Source: MnTg04 sp964568075 (GTDB lineage Bacteria > Pseudomonadota > Gammaproteobacteria > Steroidobacterales > MnTg04). From it: a DNA stretch of 21,327 nucleotides. Location: the NCBI GenBank assembly GCA_964568075.1, contig CAZMOM010000043.1:1-21327 (forward strand), read 5' to 3'. The first letter of the stretch is position 1, and each line of letters starts with the position of its first letter. The notes under the pieces are model-generated. The model saw only the letters and a program-made list of their open reading frames with translations. It ran no database searches and was not told the DNA's origin. Positions 15,501-21,327 of the stretch are shown here, piece after piece. The translations under genes were made by a program, and so were the position numbers.

Positions 15501-16698
15501 CGAGCAGCGAAGTATTTTTGTCAAGGATGGGCTTTTGGCGTATGTGGAGGCCCCATATAACGTGTCGCAAAGGATATTATCCGCGCTGGGCATCCATTCG
15601 CCTGCGGATGCGCCAGTGCCCCGCATAATAGCGGAATTGCAAACTGCGGCGGCGCAGCTTGCCGGATTGGATATATCTAGACGGCGCCCTATCCGGACGC
15701 TCGTTCGCCAAATGTACGGTTGGCTCCAGGAGCGCTGTCAGCAGAACCCCGACGCGAGAGAGGAACTGCAATTGCTATTCAAGGCGCCGGTGCCACTGCT
15801 CAAGGACGACATCCTCGTTCAGGTCGACCTGAACGAACCTGGCACACTTGTCTTGGAGGACGATGCGGAACGCGCTCGCCACGTATCTGGCCACGCCGAA
15901 GCCTATATCCTGCCCTTGCGGAGCGGGAGAACGTTCAAGGCTTTGATTGATGGGCTGCGCCAGATCCTAGGCGAGGGGCGCGTGCTACTGACAAGCGAGA
16001 TGCCACTCAATGTCGATTTTGTCCCGGATGTCGATCGACCTGAAACACGCCTGCTGGAATTTCTGGAGAACGAATTTCGTGGGCGTGGAATCGATATTGT
16101 TACAGATGTTGGTGTATTAATCGCGTTCGGGCGTTCGGTGCCAATGGATCCGAAGAAAGACCAGTTCAAAGAGACCTGGGACAGGCTTAGGCGTACCCGC
16201 CTGATTCGTGGCAGGTTCAGGGGCGATAACAAGGAAAGTGCCGTATTTGATGCCCAGGCGGAAGGCGGGCCGGCATTGTATGTCGATCGTAATAGGGATT
16301 CGGCAGGTATTCTGGAGATGAGCTGGAGAGTAGTCGGTCCGGCCCACCGAGACCTGTGGCCCGCCTATGTGCGGGCATTGCAGTCGGATTCCCACGAAGC
16401 GTTTTTCCGTGACCACTTGGTAACTGAGGCAGAAAGGGACGAGGTCGCTTCGGTTATCGGCTATTCTCGCACCCAGTTGATCCACCGGTTGCGGCCCGTA
16501 TTTCTCGCTGTGCTCCACCGTTCACTTCCCAGCCTAACTAGGAAGCAGTTCCTTGATGGCGCAGAAACACATACTGCAACAAACGCCAGTCTGGCCGCGT
16601 GGCTAGATGTCGAGGAAGCCATTATTGATCGTGTTCTGGTCGGCGTGGGACGAACAACAAGGACACCCACAGACTTTCTGAGTAAACGGCGCGATTAG
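12511..16698 (+). CDS. Giant GHKL (Hsp90/sacsin-type) ATPase protein
   Basis: This 1395-aa protein carries an N-terminal GHKL ATPase domain like that of sacsin and Hsp90. The N-box is FLIELIQNAEDQ (Glu67, Asn71, Asp74), the second box is VLNEGHPF (about 109-116), and the G-rich lid is LGNKGVGFK (131-139), preceded by VTSLALSSKD. These residues bind ATP and Mg2+, and such domains usually dimerise on ATP binding to act as clamps or switches. The remaining about 1100 residues have no domain I can name and no membrane helix; they contain many W- and R-rich stretches. It starts at ATG 12511 without a clear ribosome binding site. Its place after the methyltransferase and helicase genes, same strand, suggests it is the sensor or gate of the system (inference). 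No frameshift is seen. Confidence 0.88.
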   Translation: MSDIGEPSASDAATEDTNQGTPALEMLWRAQIESVLAQYLAGTTDYKEVASAASHIGADYHGRFLIELIQNAEDQSHSDSHELADSYGARLIVVRTRTHLAVLNEGHPFDSEGVRSVTSLALSSKDPEHNLGNKGVGFKAVFEISVAPEIYSAPVDADSLWNKYATRFRLETEPFSDPKFRMQIENLVRETLETEPLQEARLRELSETDNPVELLCSELRQVAPFKFPKPIPDGLLSERVAALGFNRDSLQHVSTAIILPLLDNDQVQNSVERAIDDLVEGDYPGSVLLFLNGINRLWIVDRVRSENFLLRRRTLENLGSLPHGAIFQRVETRLSYRGQSSSSHRSTEWWHARRRIGHLGDDLGLVDAETERIQQAVADLEIANWRKVRSAHAAVALPRPDADSENLAPLGADGLFCIGLPTRVSTGLPAWADGPFHGKISRTDIDFRSQDYNRLILEEAAHLFWAILERLKESSDVNIRREVTLNLEHCEGNFSDAINADKTLKDKKIVLGATGKLFLRPVEITIPQDNDIALFELISGDVGSLAKHGLVLPDRELLIYCREILESLAGEIDIELDGSTYLRRRENGVSLLEEVAEGHRTDGPKFWEPFFDWIIDRFNFLLIQDQVILPVGETKLAAPSDGVFYRPWVVADVEQPDIQDQDADPELSDEVIDESDIALMAGLNFFDENCIQVRERGLRKFTKRAGRLSPRFGSVLVRSPRKVDLINNVLLPRLDECIVEQGGSQNALSILARIADWMGALDPSGQDRVEVKNLRVPAVEEDGAWLWQSANRVYFGNGWLEPETDQLLARAYGHRVASRLPSWKEFIAQGGEDIDRDNWIVRMRNIGVASCPRILRPARPAGPEPGYLRSDSYAKLTVRAEILCPLESAKNYWWHWLDHLSDRPAETKTGQIFRVRTPSWIDGLDDEQARPAVVRLILLNPQVYELDLSVTVSRRDGTDSRNFLSLWIYTLLQKQWPIIPTNLGDRQSENIWRLGDDEQRSIFVKDGLLAYVEAPYNVSQRILSALGIHSPADAPVPRIIAELQTAAAQLAGLDISRRRPIRTLVRQMYGWLQERCQQNPDAREELQLLFKAPVPLLKDDILVQVDLNEPGTLVLEDDAERARHVSGHAEAYILPLRSGRTFKALIDGLRQILGEGRVLLTSEMPLNVDFVPDVDRPETRLLEFLENEFRGRGIDIVTDVGVLIAFGRSVPMDPKKDQFKETWDRLRRTRLIRGRFRGDNKESAVFDAQAEGGPALYVDRNRDSAGILEMSWRVVGPAHRDLWPAYVRALQSDSHEAFFRDHLVTEAERDEVASVIGYSRTQLIHRLRPVFLAVLHRSLPSLTRKQFLDGAETHTATNASLAAWLDVEEAIIDRVLVGVGRTTRTPTDFLSKRRD

Positions 16699-16738
16699 TC
16701 CTATTTAAGCCTGAAGTCGGCAATGATGTACTGACCCC

Positions 16739-17695
16739 ATGACTATTGCTCGCAAGTACCAGATCAGCCTGGAATGCACGCCTTTTTATCATTGCGTCTC
16801 TCGCTGTGTCCGACGGGCCTTTTTGTGTGGCGAGGACACCTATACCGGGAAGAGCTTCGAACACCGCAGGGCATGGATCGAAAAGAGAATTCTTTTTCTC
16901 GCCGAGGTTTTCGCCATCGATGTCTGTGCCTATGCAGTGATGAGCAATCATTACCACTTGGTGGTCCGCCTCGCTCCGGAAAAAGCCGATCAGTGGGAGA
17001 AGGCAGAGGTACTCGCTCGCTGGGGCCAGATCTTCGAGATCCCGCCAGCCGTCGCCCAGCACGGCGGCAGTCTTCCCTATCGTGCTGGTTTGACGGACTG
17101 GATCAGCCTGTACCGTGAACGTCTTTCGAGTCTTAGCTGGTTCATGCGTTGTATCAACGAACCTTTGGCTCGTCGGTCCAACCAAGAAGACGGCTGCACC
17201 GGACGCTTTTGGGAGGGCCGGTTCAAAGTCCAGGCCTTGCTGGATGAGGCGGCATTGCTTCGGTGCATGGCCTATGTGGACTTAAACCCGATCAGGGCCA
17301 AGCTTGCCCGTACCCCGGAGACCTCGATCCATACCTCGGTCTATACCCGGATCAAAGGTCAGGCAGAGCCCTTGCTGGCGTTTGCAGATGGTAAGACCGA
17401 TTCAGCCTTGCCATGTTACTGGAAGGATTATCTGACGCTGGTGGAGTGGACCGGACGCGAGTGGCATCAAGGCAAGCGCGGGCGGATCAATCCAGACTTG
17501 CCCTGCATCTTTGGTCGTCTGGATACCGATGCAGAGGAATGGCTAAAGGATCTTAAGCGAATCAACTCATGGCGGGGTCGTGCCTTGGGCTCAATCGAAG
17601 CATTACAGGCCTATTGTGAGCATCTTGGGCAGCGTTGGCTAAGCGGGCTGGATCATCATTTAGGTTCACAGGTGCCTGCCGCCAGCCGATCATAA
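16739..17695 (+). CDS. REP-associated-type (Y1, RayT-like) transposase
   Basis: This 318-aa single-strand DNA transposase of the IS200/IS605-related HUH superfamily shows the histidine pair in SNHYHLVV (His71, His73) and the catalytic tyrosine in MAYVDLNPIRAKLA (Tyr179). The N-terminal YHCVSRCVRRAFLCG is typical of the gammaproteobacterial branch of chromosomal Y1 transposases. Relatives nick and join at palindromic REP elements and are usually single-copy residents rather than active insertion sequences. It begins 40 bp after the ATPase gene and no element ends are visible, so it seems to be a neighbour rather than part of the defence-like cluster. No clear ribosome binding site precedes ATG 16739. 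Confidence 0.88.
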   Translation: MTIARKYQISLECTPFYHCVSRCVRRAFLCGEDTYTGKSFEHRRAWIEKRILFLAEVFAIDVCAYAVMSNHYHLVVRLAPEKADQWEKAEVLARWGQIFEIPPAVAQHGGSLPYRAGLTDWISLYRERLSSLSWFMRCINEPLARRSNQEDGCTGRFWEGRFKVQALLDEAALLRCMAYVDLNPIRAKLARTPETSIHTSVYTRIKGQAEPLLAFADGKTDSALPCYWKDYLTLVEWTGREWHQGKRGRINPDLPCIFGRLDTDAEEWLKDLKRINSWRGRALGSIEALQAYCEHLGQRWLSGLDHHLGSQVPAASRS

Positions 17696-18083
17696 GGGCC
17701 AATACACCGTCCGAGTCATCCGGTCACCGGAGGTATGCTGGTGGCTGCTGACACCAGTCGATATCGAAAGCTGAAATATCCCGACGCTAAAAAGAGCGTA
17801 CAAATTGCCTCATAACTGACAATCGAGAAAGATTATAGTATTCGCCATAGATTGTGGATGTCCTTGTAGTTTGCCTACTTGTAGTTTCGAGTTAGGCTTA
17901 GAACGTGGCTAGCACAATTCAAATAGCAGACAGAGCAGATAAAACGGGATTGGACGATAAGGAAGCGATAGCAGCTTAATCGGACTGATTAGCAAATGAC
18001 TGAATCATTTCGAATTCTTCACAGGGAGGACCTGGAGCAGCTAACTGGTTGTAAAACCCCCGCTGCTTCTTTTTCGGTCCACA
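17696..18083. other. Intergenic stretch after the Y1 transposase
   Basis: No gene is accepted here. There are two small hairpins, CTGGTG/CACCAG (17738-17757) and ACGCT/AGCGT (17784-17799), a 10-bp direct repeat CTTGTAGTTT (17863-17872 and 17878-17887, period 15) and a terminator (18036-18075). A 26-codon frame at 17735-17815 is too short to support. Confidence 0.45.
18036..18075 (+). terminator. Terminator between Y1 transposase and HTH gene
   Basis: AGCAGC (18036-18041) pairs with GCTGCT (18062-18067). Within it GGTT (18047-18050) pairs with AACC (18055-18058) around GTAA. The T-rich tail TCTTTTTC (18068-18075) makes it plus-strand, i.e. for transcripts coming from the transposase side. Confidence 0.5.
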
Positions 18084-18311
18084 TCACTTTTCCTCAATGT
18101 AGGTAACACGACGCAGATCGAGCTTGCGAAGATAATAATCTCCTGGGTTATTTCGCGTACCGTCTTGTAGGGAATTCAGATAACTAGGTTTTATTCTCAG
18201 GGCTCGGGCAGCGGCCCTCAGTCCACCATATCGCTTCACTGCTTCCCTGATTTTCCGACGTATCAGCGCCTGCTCTTGTCTTGTTGGTGGTTTGATTACT
18301 GCATATCTCAT
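18084..18311 (-). CDS. Small HTH DNA-binding protein (Cro/XRE-like)
   Basis: It encodes 75 aa, with a strong ribosome binding site (AGGAGAGGAAG, just upstream of the ATG at 18311). The N-terminal part is basic (RQEQALIRRKIREAVKRY), followed by a helix-turn-helix GGLRAAARALRIKPSYLNSLQDG (about residues 29-51) in the pattern of Cro/C1-type regulators. A short C-terminal tail (DYYLRKLDLRRVTYIEEK) may serve for dimer contacts. It has no partner gene next to it on the same strand, so the target is unknown; the direct repeat at 17863-17887 is a candidate site (speculative). It may be a remnant of a phage or toxin-antitoxin type regulator. Confidence 0.75.
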   Translation of the reverse strand: MRYAVIKPPTRQEQALIRRKIREAVKRYGGLRAAARALRIKPSYLNSLQDGTRNNPGDYYLRKLDLRRVTYIEEK

Positions 18312-18379
18312 TGTCTTCCTCTCCTATTTGAGCGGGCAATAGGGATGCGTGAGCGGAAAGATTCTGTGGAGGTCTGAAC

Positions 18380-18393
18380 GTCCGCTTTCGGCC
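18380..18393. repeat. Left arm of a dispersed palindrome split by the MITE
   Basis: GTCCGCTTTCGGCC here joins AAAAGCGGAC (18568-18577) once the MITE and one GGCC copy are removed. This gives a 24-bp palindrome with a single mismatched pair around a central GGCC. It is the best-preserved copy of the repeat also seen near 158, 794 and 21241. Confidence 0.7.
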
Positions 18394-18563
18394 GAGGCTG
18401 TGTGAAAACGCGATCAAAATTCGTCATCCTGGGACAGCACTACACTTATTAGCGAACACAGTCCGGTTCGCTTCTGTTGCGTACCACAATCGTGCGTTTA
18501 GTACCTGTTTTGCGCTGTATTTTTTCCACCGTGAATTCCATTTCGACGTTTTCACACAGCCTC
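18394..18563. mobile_element. 170-bp MITE with GGCC target duplication
   Basis: The ends are perfect 17-bp inverted repeats (GAGGCTGTGTGAAAACG and its complement) flanked by GGCC on both sides (18390-18393 and 18564-18567). There is no transposase inside; short frames in it look non-coding. Ends of the type GGCTGTGTGAAAAC recall full-length IS elements with palindromic 4-bp duplications (IS1182-like, from memory), which would supply transposase in trans. Confidence 0.75.
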
Positions 18564-18581
18564 GGCCAAAAGCGGACATAG

Positions 18582-18606
18582 AAAAACCCCTCCACGAGGG
18601 CGGGGC
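18582..18606 (-). terminator. Rho-independent terminator on the minus strand
   Basis: Read on the minus strand, GCCCCGCC pairs with GGAGGGG around CTCGT and is followed by TTTTTC. It lies 28 bp after the ancestral stop (18634) of the FG-GAP remnant and was probably that gene's terminator. Confidence 0.7.
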
Positions 18607-18633
18607 TTTCAACCCTGATTGTCATGGATTGGG

Positions 18634-18988
18634 TCAACTGTTGAATAGATCAATTATTGCCTGCGCCTCCGCAACAAGTTGGTCGGCCGACGTCTGTCAG
18701 AGAATGGCCACGTTGTGCTTTCACGTTCTGGATGAATGCCACTAGCATACTGATGGCCGCATCGTCGTTGTCGTTGCTGACGTCATCCAGAGCCAGGATT
18801 ATTGCGAAGAGTTTCGCATCCAAGTCATTCTCGATGCCTTGCTGCAGATTGAAGCTCATGACGGTGACGATTAGTTGCTCAATGGCTGCGATGGCCGGAT
18901 GGGGGCTAAAGACGTACGCTGCACCGGAGTTGCTGCCGTTATCGTTATGCTTTGAAGCTCCTATCACGGCCGTGTCGCCCGAAAGCAC
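18634..18988 (-). pseudogene. Remnant of an FG-GAP repeat protein, frameshifted near its end
   Basis: From 18988 the frame opens with VLSGDTAVIGASKHNDNG and SGAAYVF, one FG-GAP (beta-propeller/integrin-like) repeat of a surface or secreted protein. It goes directly into a helical tail (LNLQQG-like FNLQQGIENDLDAKL, LDDVSNDNDDAA, AFIQNVKAQRG) of a kind I recall at the C-termini of such proteins. After SLTDV the frame is lost near 18685-18692. A one-base shift restores ADQLVAEAQAIIDLFNS and a TGA at 18634. The signal peptide and all other repeats are missing, so only the last fragment is left and it is not expected to function. Confidence 0.75.
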
Positions 18989-19110
18989 GAGCAGGCGTAA
19001 TCCATCACGCCAATATCCGCGACAATTAGCGCGTCCAACCCCAAATCGGCAGCGGTGTCCACGGCCGCTTTAAGTGATGGCAAATTACCGGCGGGGCAAA
19101 GAAGTTCCAC
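18964..19110 (-). pseudogene. ubiU: Remnant of a UbiU-type U32 peptidase family gene
   Basis: GTG 19110 with GGAGG (19116-19120) begins VELLCPAGNLPSLKAAVD, which closely fits the start of UbiU (YhbU) of the U32 family, an oxygen-independent ubiquinone hydroxylation factor. It then jumps to TAADLGLDALIVADIGVMDYA, which in the family lies about 65-100 residues further on. A deletion between two AVD-like spots explains this. The frame ends at 18964 after running into the FG-GAP remnant, so all iron-sulfur cysteines are missing. The protein cannot be functional. The symbol is assigned from remembered family sequence. Confidence 0.65.
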
Positions 19111-19164
19111 GAGAGCCTCCGTAACTTAGCAGGCAGCAGCTTATTATTTGTTGCACTCTCATTT

Positions 19165-19205
19165 TTTGCGCTATCGCAAATACTGCGGTGGAAAACGCGA
19201 TAGCG
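19165..19205. repeat. Overlapping inverted repeats that exclude one another
   Basis: TTTGCG/CGCAAA (19165-19170, 19175-19180) forms a tight hairpin with a CTAT loop. CGCTATCGC (19169-19177) can instead pair with GCGATAGCG (19197-19205). Both are perfect. They lie upstream of the former ubiU gene on its strand and may be a relic of its control region. Confidence 0.4.
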
Positions 19206-19291
19206 TGGGACGATTGGTGTCGGCAAGGAATTTCTATCTTCATGATCGTCGCAGTATCCACCCACAGCCATCGGTGTTAACAGTACGATAC

Positions 19292-19316
19292 TGTCAAGTT
19301 ATACGAAAACTTGACA
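19292..19316 (+). promoter_or_regulatory. Perfect 9-bp inverted repeat covering a TTGACA box
   Basis: TGTCAAGTT (19292-19300) and AACTTGACA (19308-19316) are separated by 7 bp. The right half ends in TTGACA, a consensus -35 box for the radical SAM gene; the -10 region (TGTTAA, 19335-19340) is weak. This suggests a dimeric regulator blocking or activating the promoter about 130 bp upstream of the start codon. Confidence 0.45.
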
Positions 19317-19448
19317 AAGAAAAAACGGTGCCAGTGTTAAGTTGTGAAGTTATTAGATGCCAATAAAAAAGCCCACGCTAGGAGCTTCTGACTTCGACTA
19401 CGCAACAATCTTCTACGACACGTCACATCTTGCTTACAGGCAACGTCC

Positions 19449-21188
19449 ATGACCCATGCAACCTATCAGCCCCAACCGATCCGCCACCCGCTGGGGGTCC
19501 GCGCCAAGGTTTTGTTGTCGAGCGTATTCGGGCCGTATGCGCAGGACGATGAATACGGAAGCCGCCGACTCAACCCGATGGAGTTGTATCACAATCAAGT
19601 TACCAGGGCCCAAGGGGGGTTTTCCCTGCGACTGTTCCATCGCTCTTTTGGGTTGATGCTTCTACAGGCCAATATGGATGCCCCTTGCGCGCTTCTGGAT
19701 TTCCCCACCATCGAGCGGTTTGTCGAGGAGCTGAAGACCAACGCTTACGACGTCATCGGTATCTCCTCGATCATCCCCAATGTGGGCAAGGTGGCCAAGA
19801 TGTGCCAGCTAGCGCGCCGGTACCAGCCCAAGGCCACCATCGTTGTCGGGGGCCATGTGGCCAACAAGCCGGACCTCAGCGACTTAATCGATGCCGACCA
19901 CATCGTCAAAGGTGAAGGGGTTCGCTGGTTCCAGACCTACCTTGACCAGGCCGACAATGTTCCCTTGCGTCATCCTCTGGCCCTGTCAGCTTTCGGGGGA
20001 CGTGTCATGGGAGTAAAGGTGCCGCAGAAGCCGCGGCGTACCGCAGCTATCCTTATTCCGTCGGTCGGCTGTCCGATCGGCTGCAATTTCTGCTCCACCT
20101 CCGCCATGTTCGGGGGCAAGGGGAAGTTTATCAATTTCTACGAGACCGGAGACGAGCTGTTCTCCGTGATGTGCTCAATCGAAGAGCAGCTCAAAGTCCG
20201 CTCCTTCTTCGTCATGGATGAGAACTTCTTGCTGCATCGGAAACGGGCACTGAGACTGCTGGCGCTGATGGGGCAGCACAATAAGAGCTGGTCGCTGTAC
20301 GTTTTTTCATCCGCACGCGTACTCGGCGCATACTCCATTGAGCAACTGGTGGCGCTGGGCGTCTCCTGGGTGTGGTTGGGGCTCGAGGGCGAGCGCAGCC
20401 GGTACCGCAAGCTACGCGGTGTGGACACCCTTGCGCTGGTGCGCCATCTGCAGTCGCATGGAATCCGGGTCCTCGGCTCGACCATCATTGGGCTCGAGAA
20501 TCACACTCCCGAGGGTATGGCAGAGGTCATTGACTACGCGGTGAGACATGATGCCGATTTCCACCAGTTCATGCTCTATACTCCTGTTGCAGGAACGCCT
20601 CTGTTCCAGGAGCATCTGCAAAAGGGGACCTTGCTGAACGAGGATGAGTGTCCGGTGGCCGATACTCATGGCCAGTACCGGTTCTCATTTCGCCATCCGC
20701 ACATCCGCAGCGGGCAGGAGATCAATTACATTATCGATGCTTTCCGTCGCGATTTCGAGATCAATGGGCCATCCCTTGCCCGGATCTTCAGAACCACTTT
20801 GGAAGGTTGGAATCGCTACAAGAGCCACTCGAACCAGCGAATTCGCGATCGCTTTGCCGCAGAGGTGAAAGAATTGCGCGGCACCTATGCCGCAACCCTC
20901 TGGGCCATGAGGCGGTGGGCCCGCGACAAACCATTGATCAAGGAGAAGGTAGCCGCGGTCTTGCAGGAGATGTATGCGGAATTTGGCTGGGCGACCCGCC
21001 TGAAGGCCGGCCTGCTGGGACCATTGGTCGCCGCCGCCCGCAACCGAGAGGAGCGACGCCTCGCACAGAGCAAGACCTATGAGCCCCGTACGTTTTATGA
21101 GAAGAACCCAGCTGCCATCGAGCTGGAGCGGCTCACTGGTGTCCGATCGGGGGCTACCGAGATCAGCTGGGTGTCTGCGGCGAATTAA
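19449..21188 (+). CDS. B12-binding-type radical SAM protein
   Basis: This 579-aa protein has a cobalamin-binding-like N-terminal domain (about residues 60-150: YDVIGISSIIPNVGKV, then ATIVVGGHVANK) without the usual DxHxxG motif. A radical SAM domain follows, with its iron-sulfur cysteines in CPIGCNFC (Cys208, Cys212, Cys215) and later blocks FVMDENFLLHRKRAL, WVWLGLEGER and STIIGLENHTPEGM. The C-terminal about 150 residues are helical and basic, with no named domain. Relatives methylate unreactive carbons or act on lipids and natural products; the substrate cannot be read from the sequence. The start ATG 19449 has only a weak ribosome binding site. The gene stands alone and has a higher G+C look than the left half, suggesting older chromosomal DNA. 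Confidence 0.88.
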   Translation: MTHATYQPQPIRHPLGVRAKVLLSSVFGPYAQDDEYGSRRLNPMELYHNQVTRAQGGFSLRLFHRSFGLMLLQANMDAPCALLDFPTIERFVEELKTNAYDVIGISSIIPNVGKVAKMCQLARRYQPKATIVVGGHVANKPDLSDLIDADHIVKGEGVRWFQTYLDQADNVPLRHPLALSAFGGRVMGVKVPQKPRRTAAILIPSVGCPIGCNFCSTSAMFGGKGKFINFYETGDELFSVMCSIEEQLKVRSFFVMDENFLLHRKRALRLLALMGQHNKSWSLYVFSSARVLGAYSIEQLVALGVSWVWLGLEGERSRYRKLRGVDTLALVRHLQSHGIRVLGSTIIGLENHTPEGMAEVIDYAVRHDADFHQFMLYTPVAGTPLFQEHLQKGTLLNEDECPVADTHGQYRFSFRHPHIRSGQEINYIIDAFRRDFEINGPSLARIFRTTLEGWNRYKSHSNQRIRDRFAAEVKELRGTYAATLWAMRRWARDKPLIKEKVAAVLQEMYAEFGWATRLKAGLLGPLVAAARNREERRLAQSKTYEPRTFYEKNPAAIELERLTGVRSGATEISWVSAAN

Positions 21189-21233
21189 CCCTCAAGTATC
21201 GAAGCTGCACCGATCCGGCCGGTACCCGCACTA

Positions 21234-21287
21234 GTGGAATATCCGCTTTCGGCTGGAAGCAGACGCCTCACAAAAGCGTCATTCCAC
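21234..21287. repeat. Degenerate copy of the dispersed palindrome after the radical SAM gene
   Basis: ATCCGCTTTCGGCTGGAAGC (21241-21260) matches the palindrome family. It lies inside GTGGAAT/ATTCCAC (21234-21240, 21281-21287), and GACGC/GCGTC (21262-21266, 21276-21280) adds an inner hairpin. It may also act as a transcript end structure. Confidence 0.5.
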
Positions 21288-21327
21288 CCAGCGATCCTTC
21301 CTAGCCGCCTGATGAAGCTAGACTCCA

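Larger units (their letters stand above)
19111..19448. other. Intergenic stretch between the ubiU remnant and the radical SAM gene
   Basis: No gene is seen. It contains two overlapping hairpin options at 19165-19205 and a perfect 9-bp inverted repeat at 19292-19316 (separate entries). GTGTTAA occurs at 19274-19280 and 19334-19340. A T-run on the minus strand near 19364-19370 follows a weak stem and is not counted as a terminator. Confidence 0.45.

Noticed and set aside
3884..16698. Calling the cluster DISARM outright
   Set aside because: Methyltransferase, helicase and PLD parts fit, but no DrmA helicase or DrmB (DUF1998) protein is visible and the GHKL ATPase is not a DISARM core component.
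3842..17757. TGACACCAGT at about 3842 and 17749 as attachment-site repeats bounding the central cluster
   Set aside because: Ten-base matches are expected many times by chance in 21 kb, and there is no integrase gene.
17735..17815. 26-codon frame after the Y1 transposase with GGAGG directly ahead
   Set aside because: GGAGG is one base from the ATG, the frame is very short and overlaps a hairpin; nothing supports expression.
18424..18637. Minus-strand frames across the MITE
   Set aside because: They read through inverted-repeat ends and the terminator, with no ribosome binding site or recognisable protein pattern.
18657..19073. 138-codon plus-strand frame
   Set aside because: It is antisense to the FG-GAP and ubiU remnants, whose protein patterns are recognisable on the minus strand.

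Overview
The window reads as an accessory, mobile-element-rich stretch of a bacterial chromosome, most likely from a gammaproteobacterium. This is inferred from a REP-associated-type Y1 transposase, dispersed GTCCGCTTT/AAAGCGGAC palindromes, a ubiU remnant and a radical-SAM gene. No rRNA, tRNA or CRISPR array was seen.

Left part (1-3600): the outer end of an insertion sequence leaves the window at base 1 (two copies of a GTGTTACC-type repeat). A small unknown gene follows (289-705). Next is a complete IS1595/ISXO2-type element, 820-3583, with 27-bp imperfect inverted repeats and an 8-bp target duplication (AGCCGGCT). Besides its transposase it carries cargo: a small nuclease-like protein (1997-2353), two membrane proteins (2400-2681 and 2820-3527), a 51-aa soluble protein (2678-2833) and a possible SH3-like small protein (1788-1979).

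Centre (3841-16698): a large same-strand cluster that is the main point of interest. It encodes a 1343-aa Eco57I/PglX/DrmMI-like adenine methyltransferase, a 1122-aa protein fusing a PLD (HKD) nuclease domain to an SNF2-type helicase and translationally coupled to the first gene by TGATG, a 158-aa unknown protein, and a 1395-aa protein with an Hsp90/sacsin-type (GHKL) ATPase head. A modification enzyme, a helicase-nuclease and a GHKL ATPase together look like a restriction/anti-phage system. It resembles class 1 DISARM in parts (DrmMI, DrmD, and DrmC as a fusion) but no DrmA or DrmB is visible. Between the second and third genes lies a possible decayed reading frame interrupted by stops.

Right part (16739-21327): a RayT-like transposase, a non-coding stretch with a terminator, a small HTH regulator on the minus strand, and a 170-bp MITE with a GGCC target duplication. 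Beyond the MITE is a degraded block in which the start of a UbiU-type U32 peptidase gene runs into the tail of an FG-GAP protein gene that is itself frameshifted. A B12-binding-type radical SAM protein follows (19449-21188), preceded by a perfect 9-bp inverted repeat over a TTGACA. Related palindrome copies at about 158, 794, 18380 and 21234 recur through the intergenic DNA; both the IS1595 element and the MITE landed in or beside one of them.
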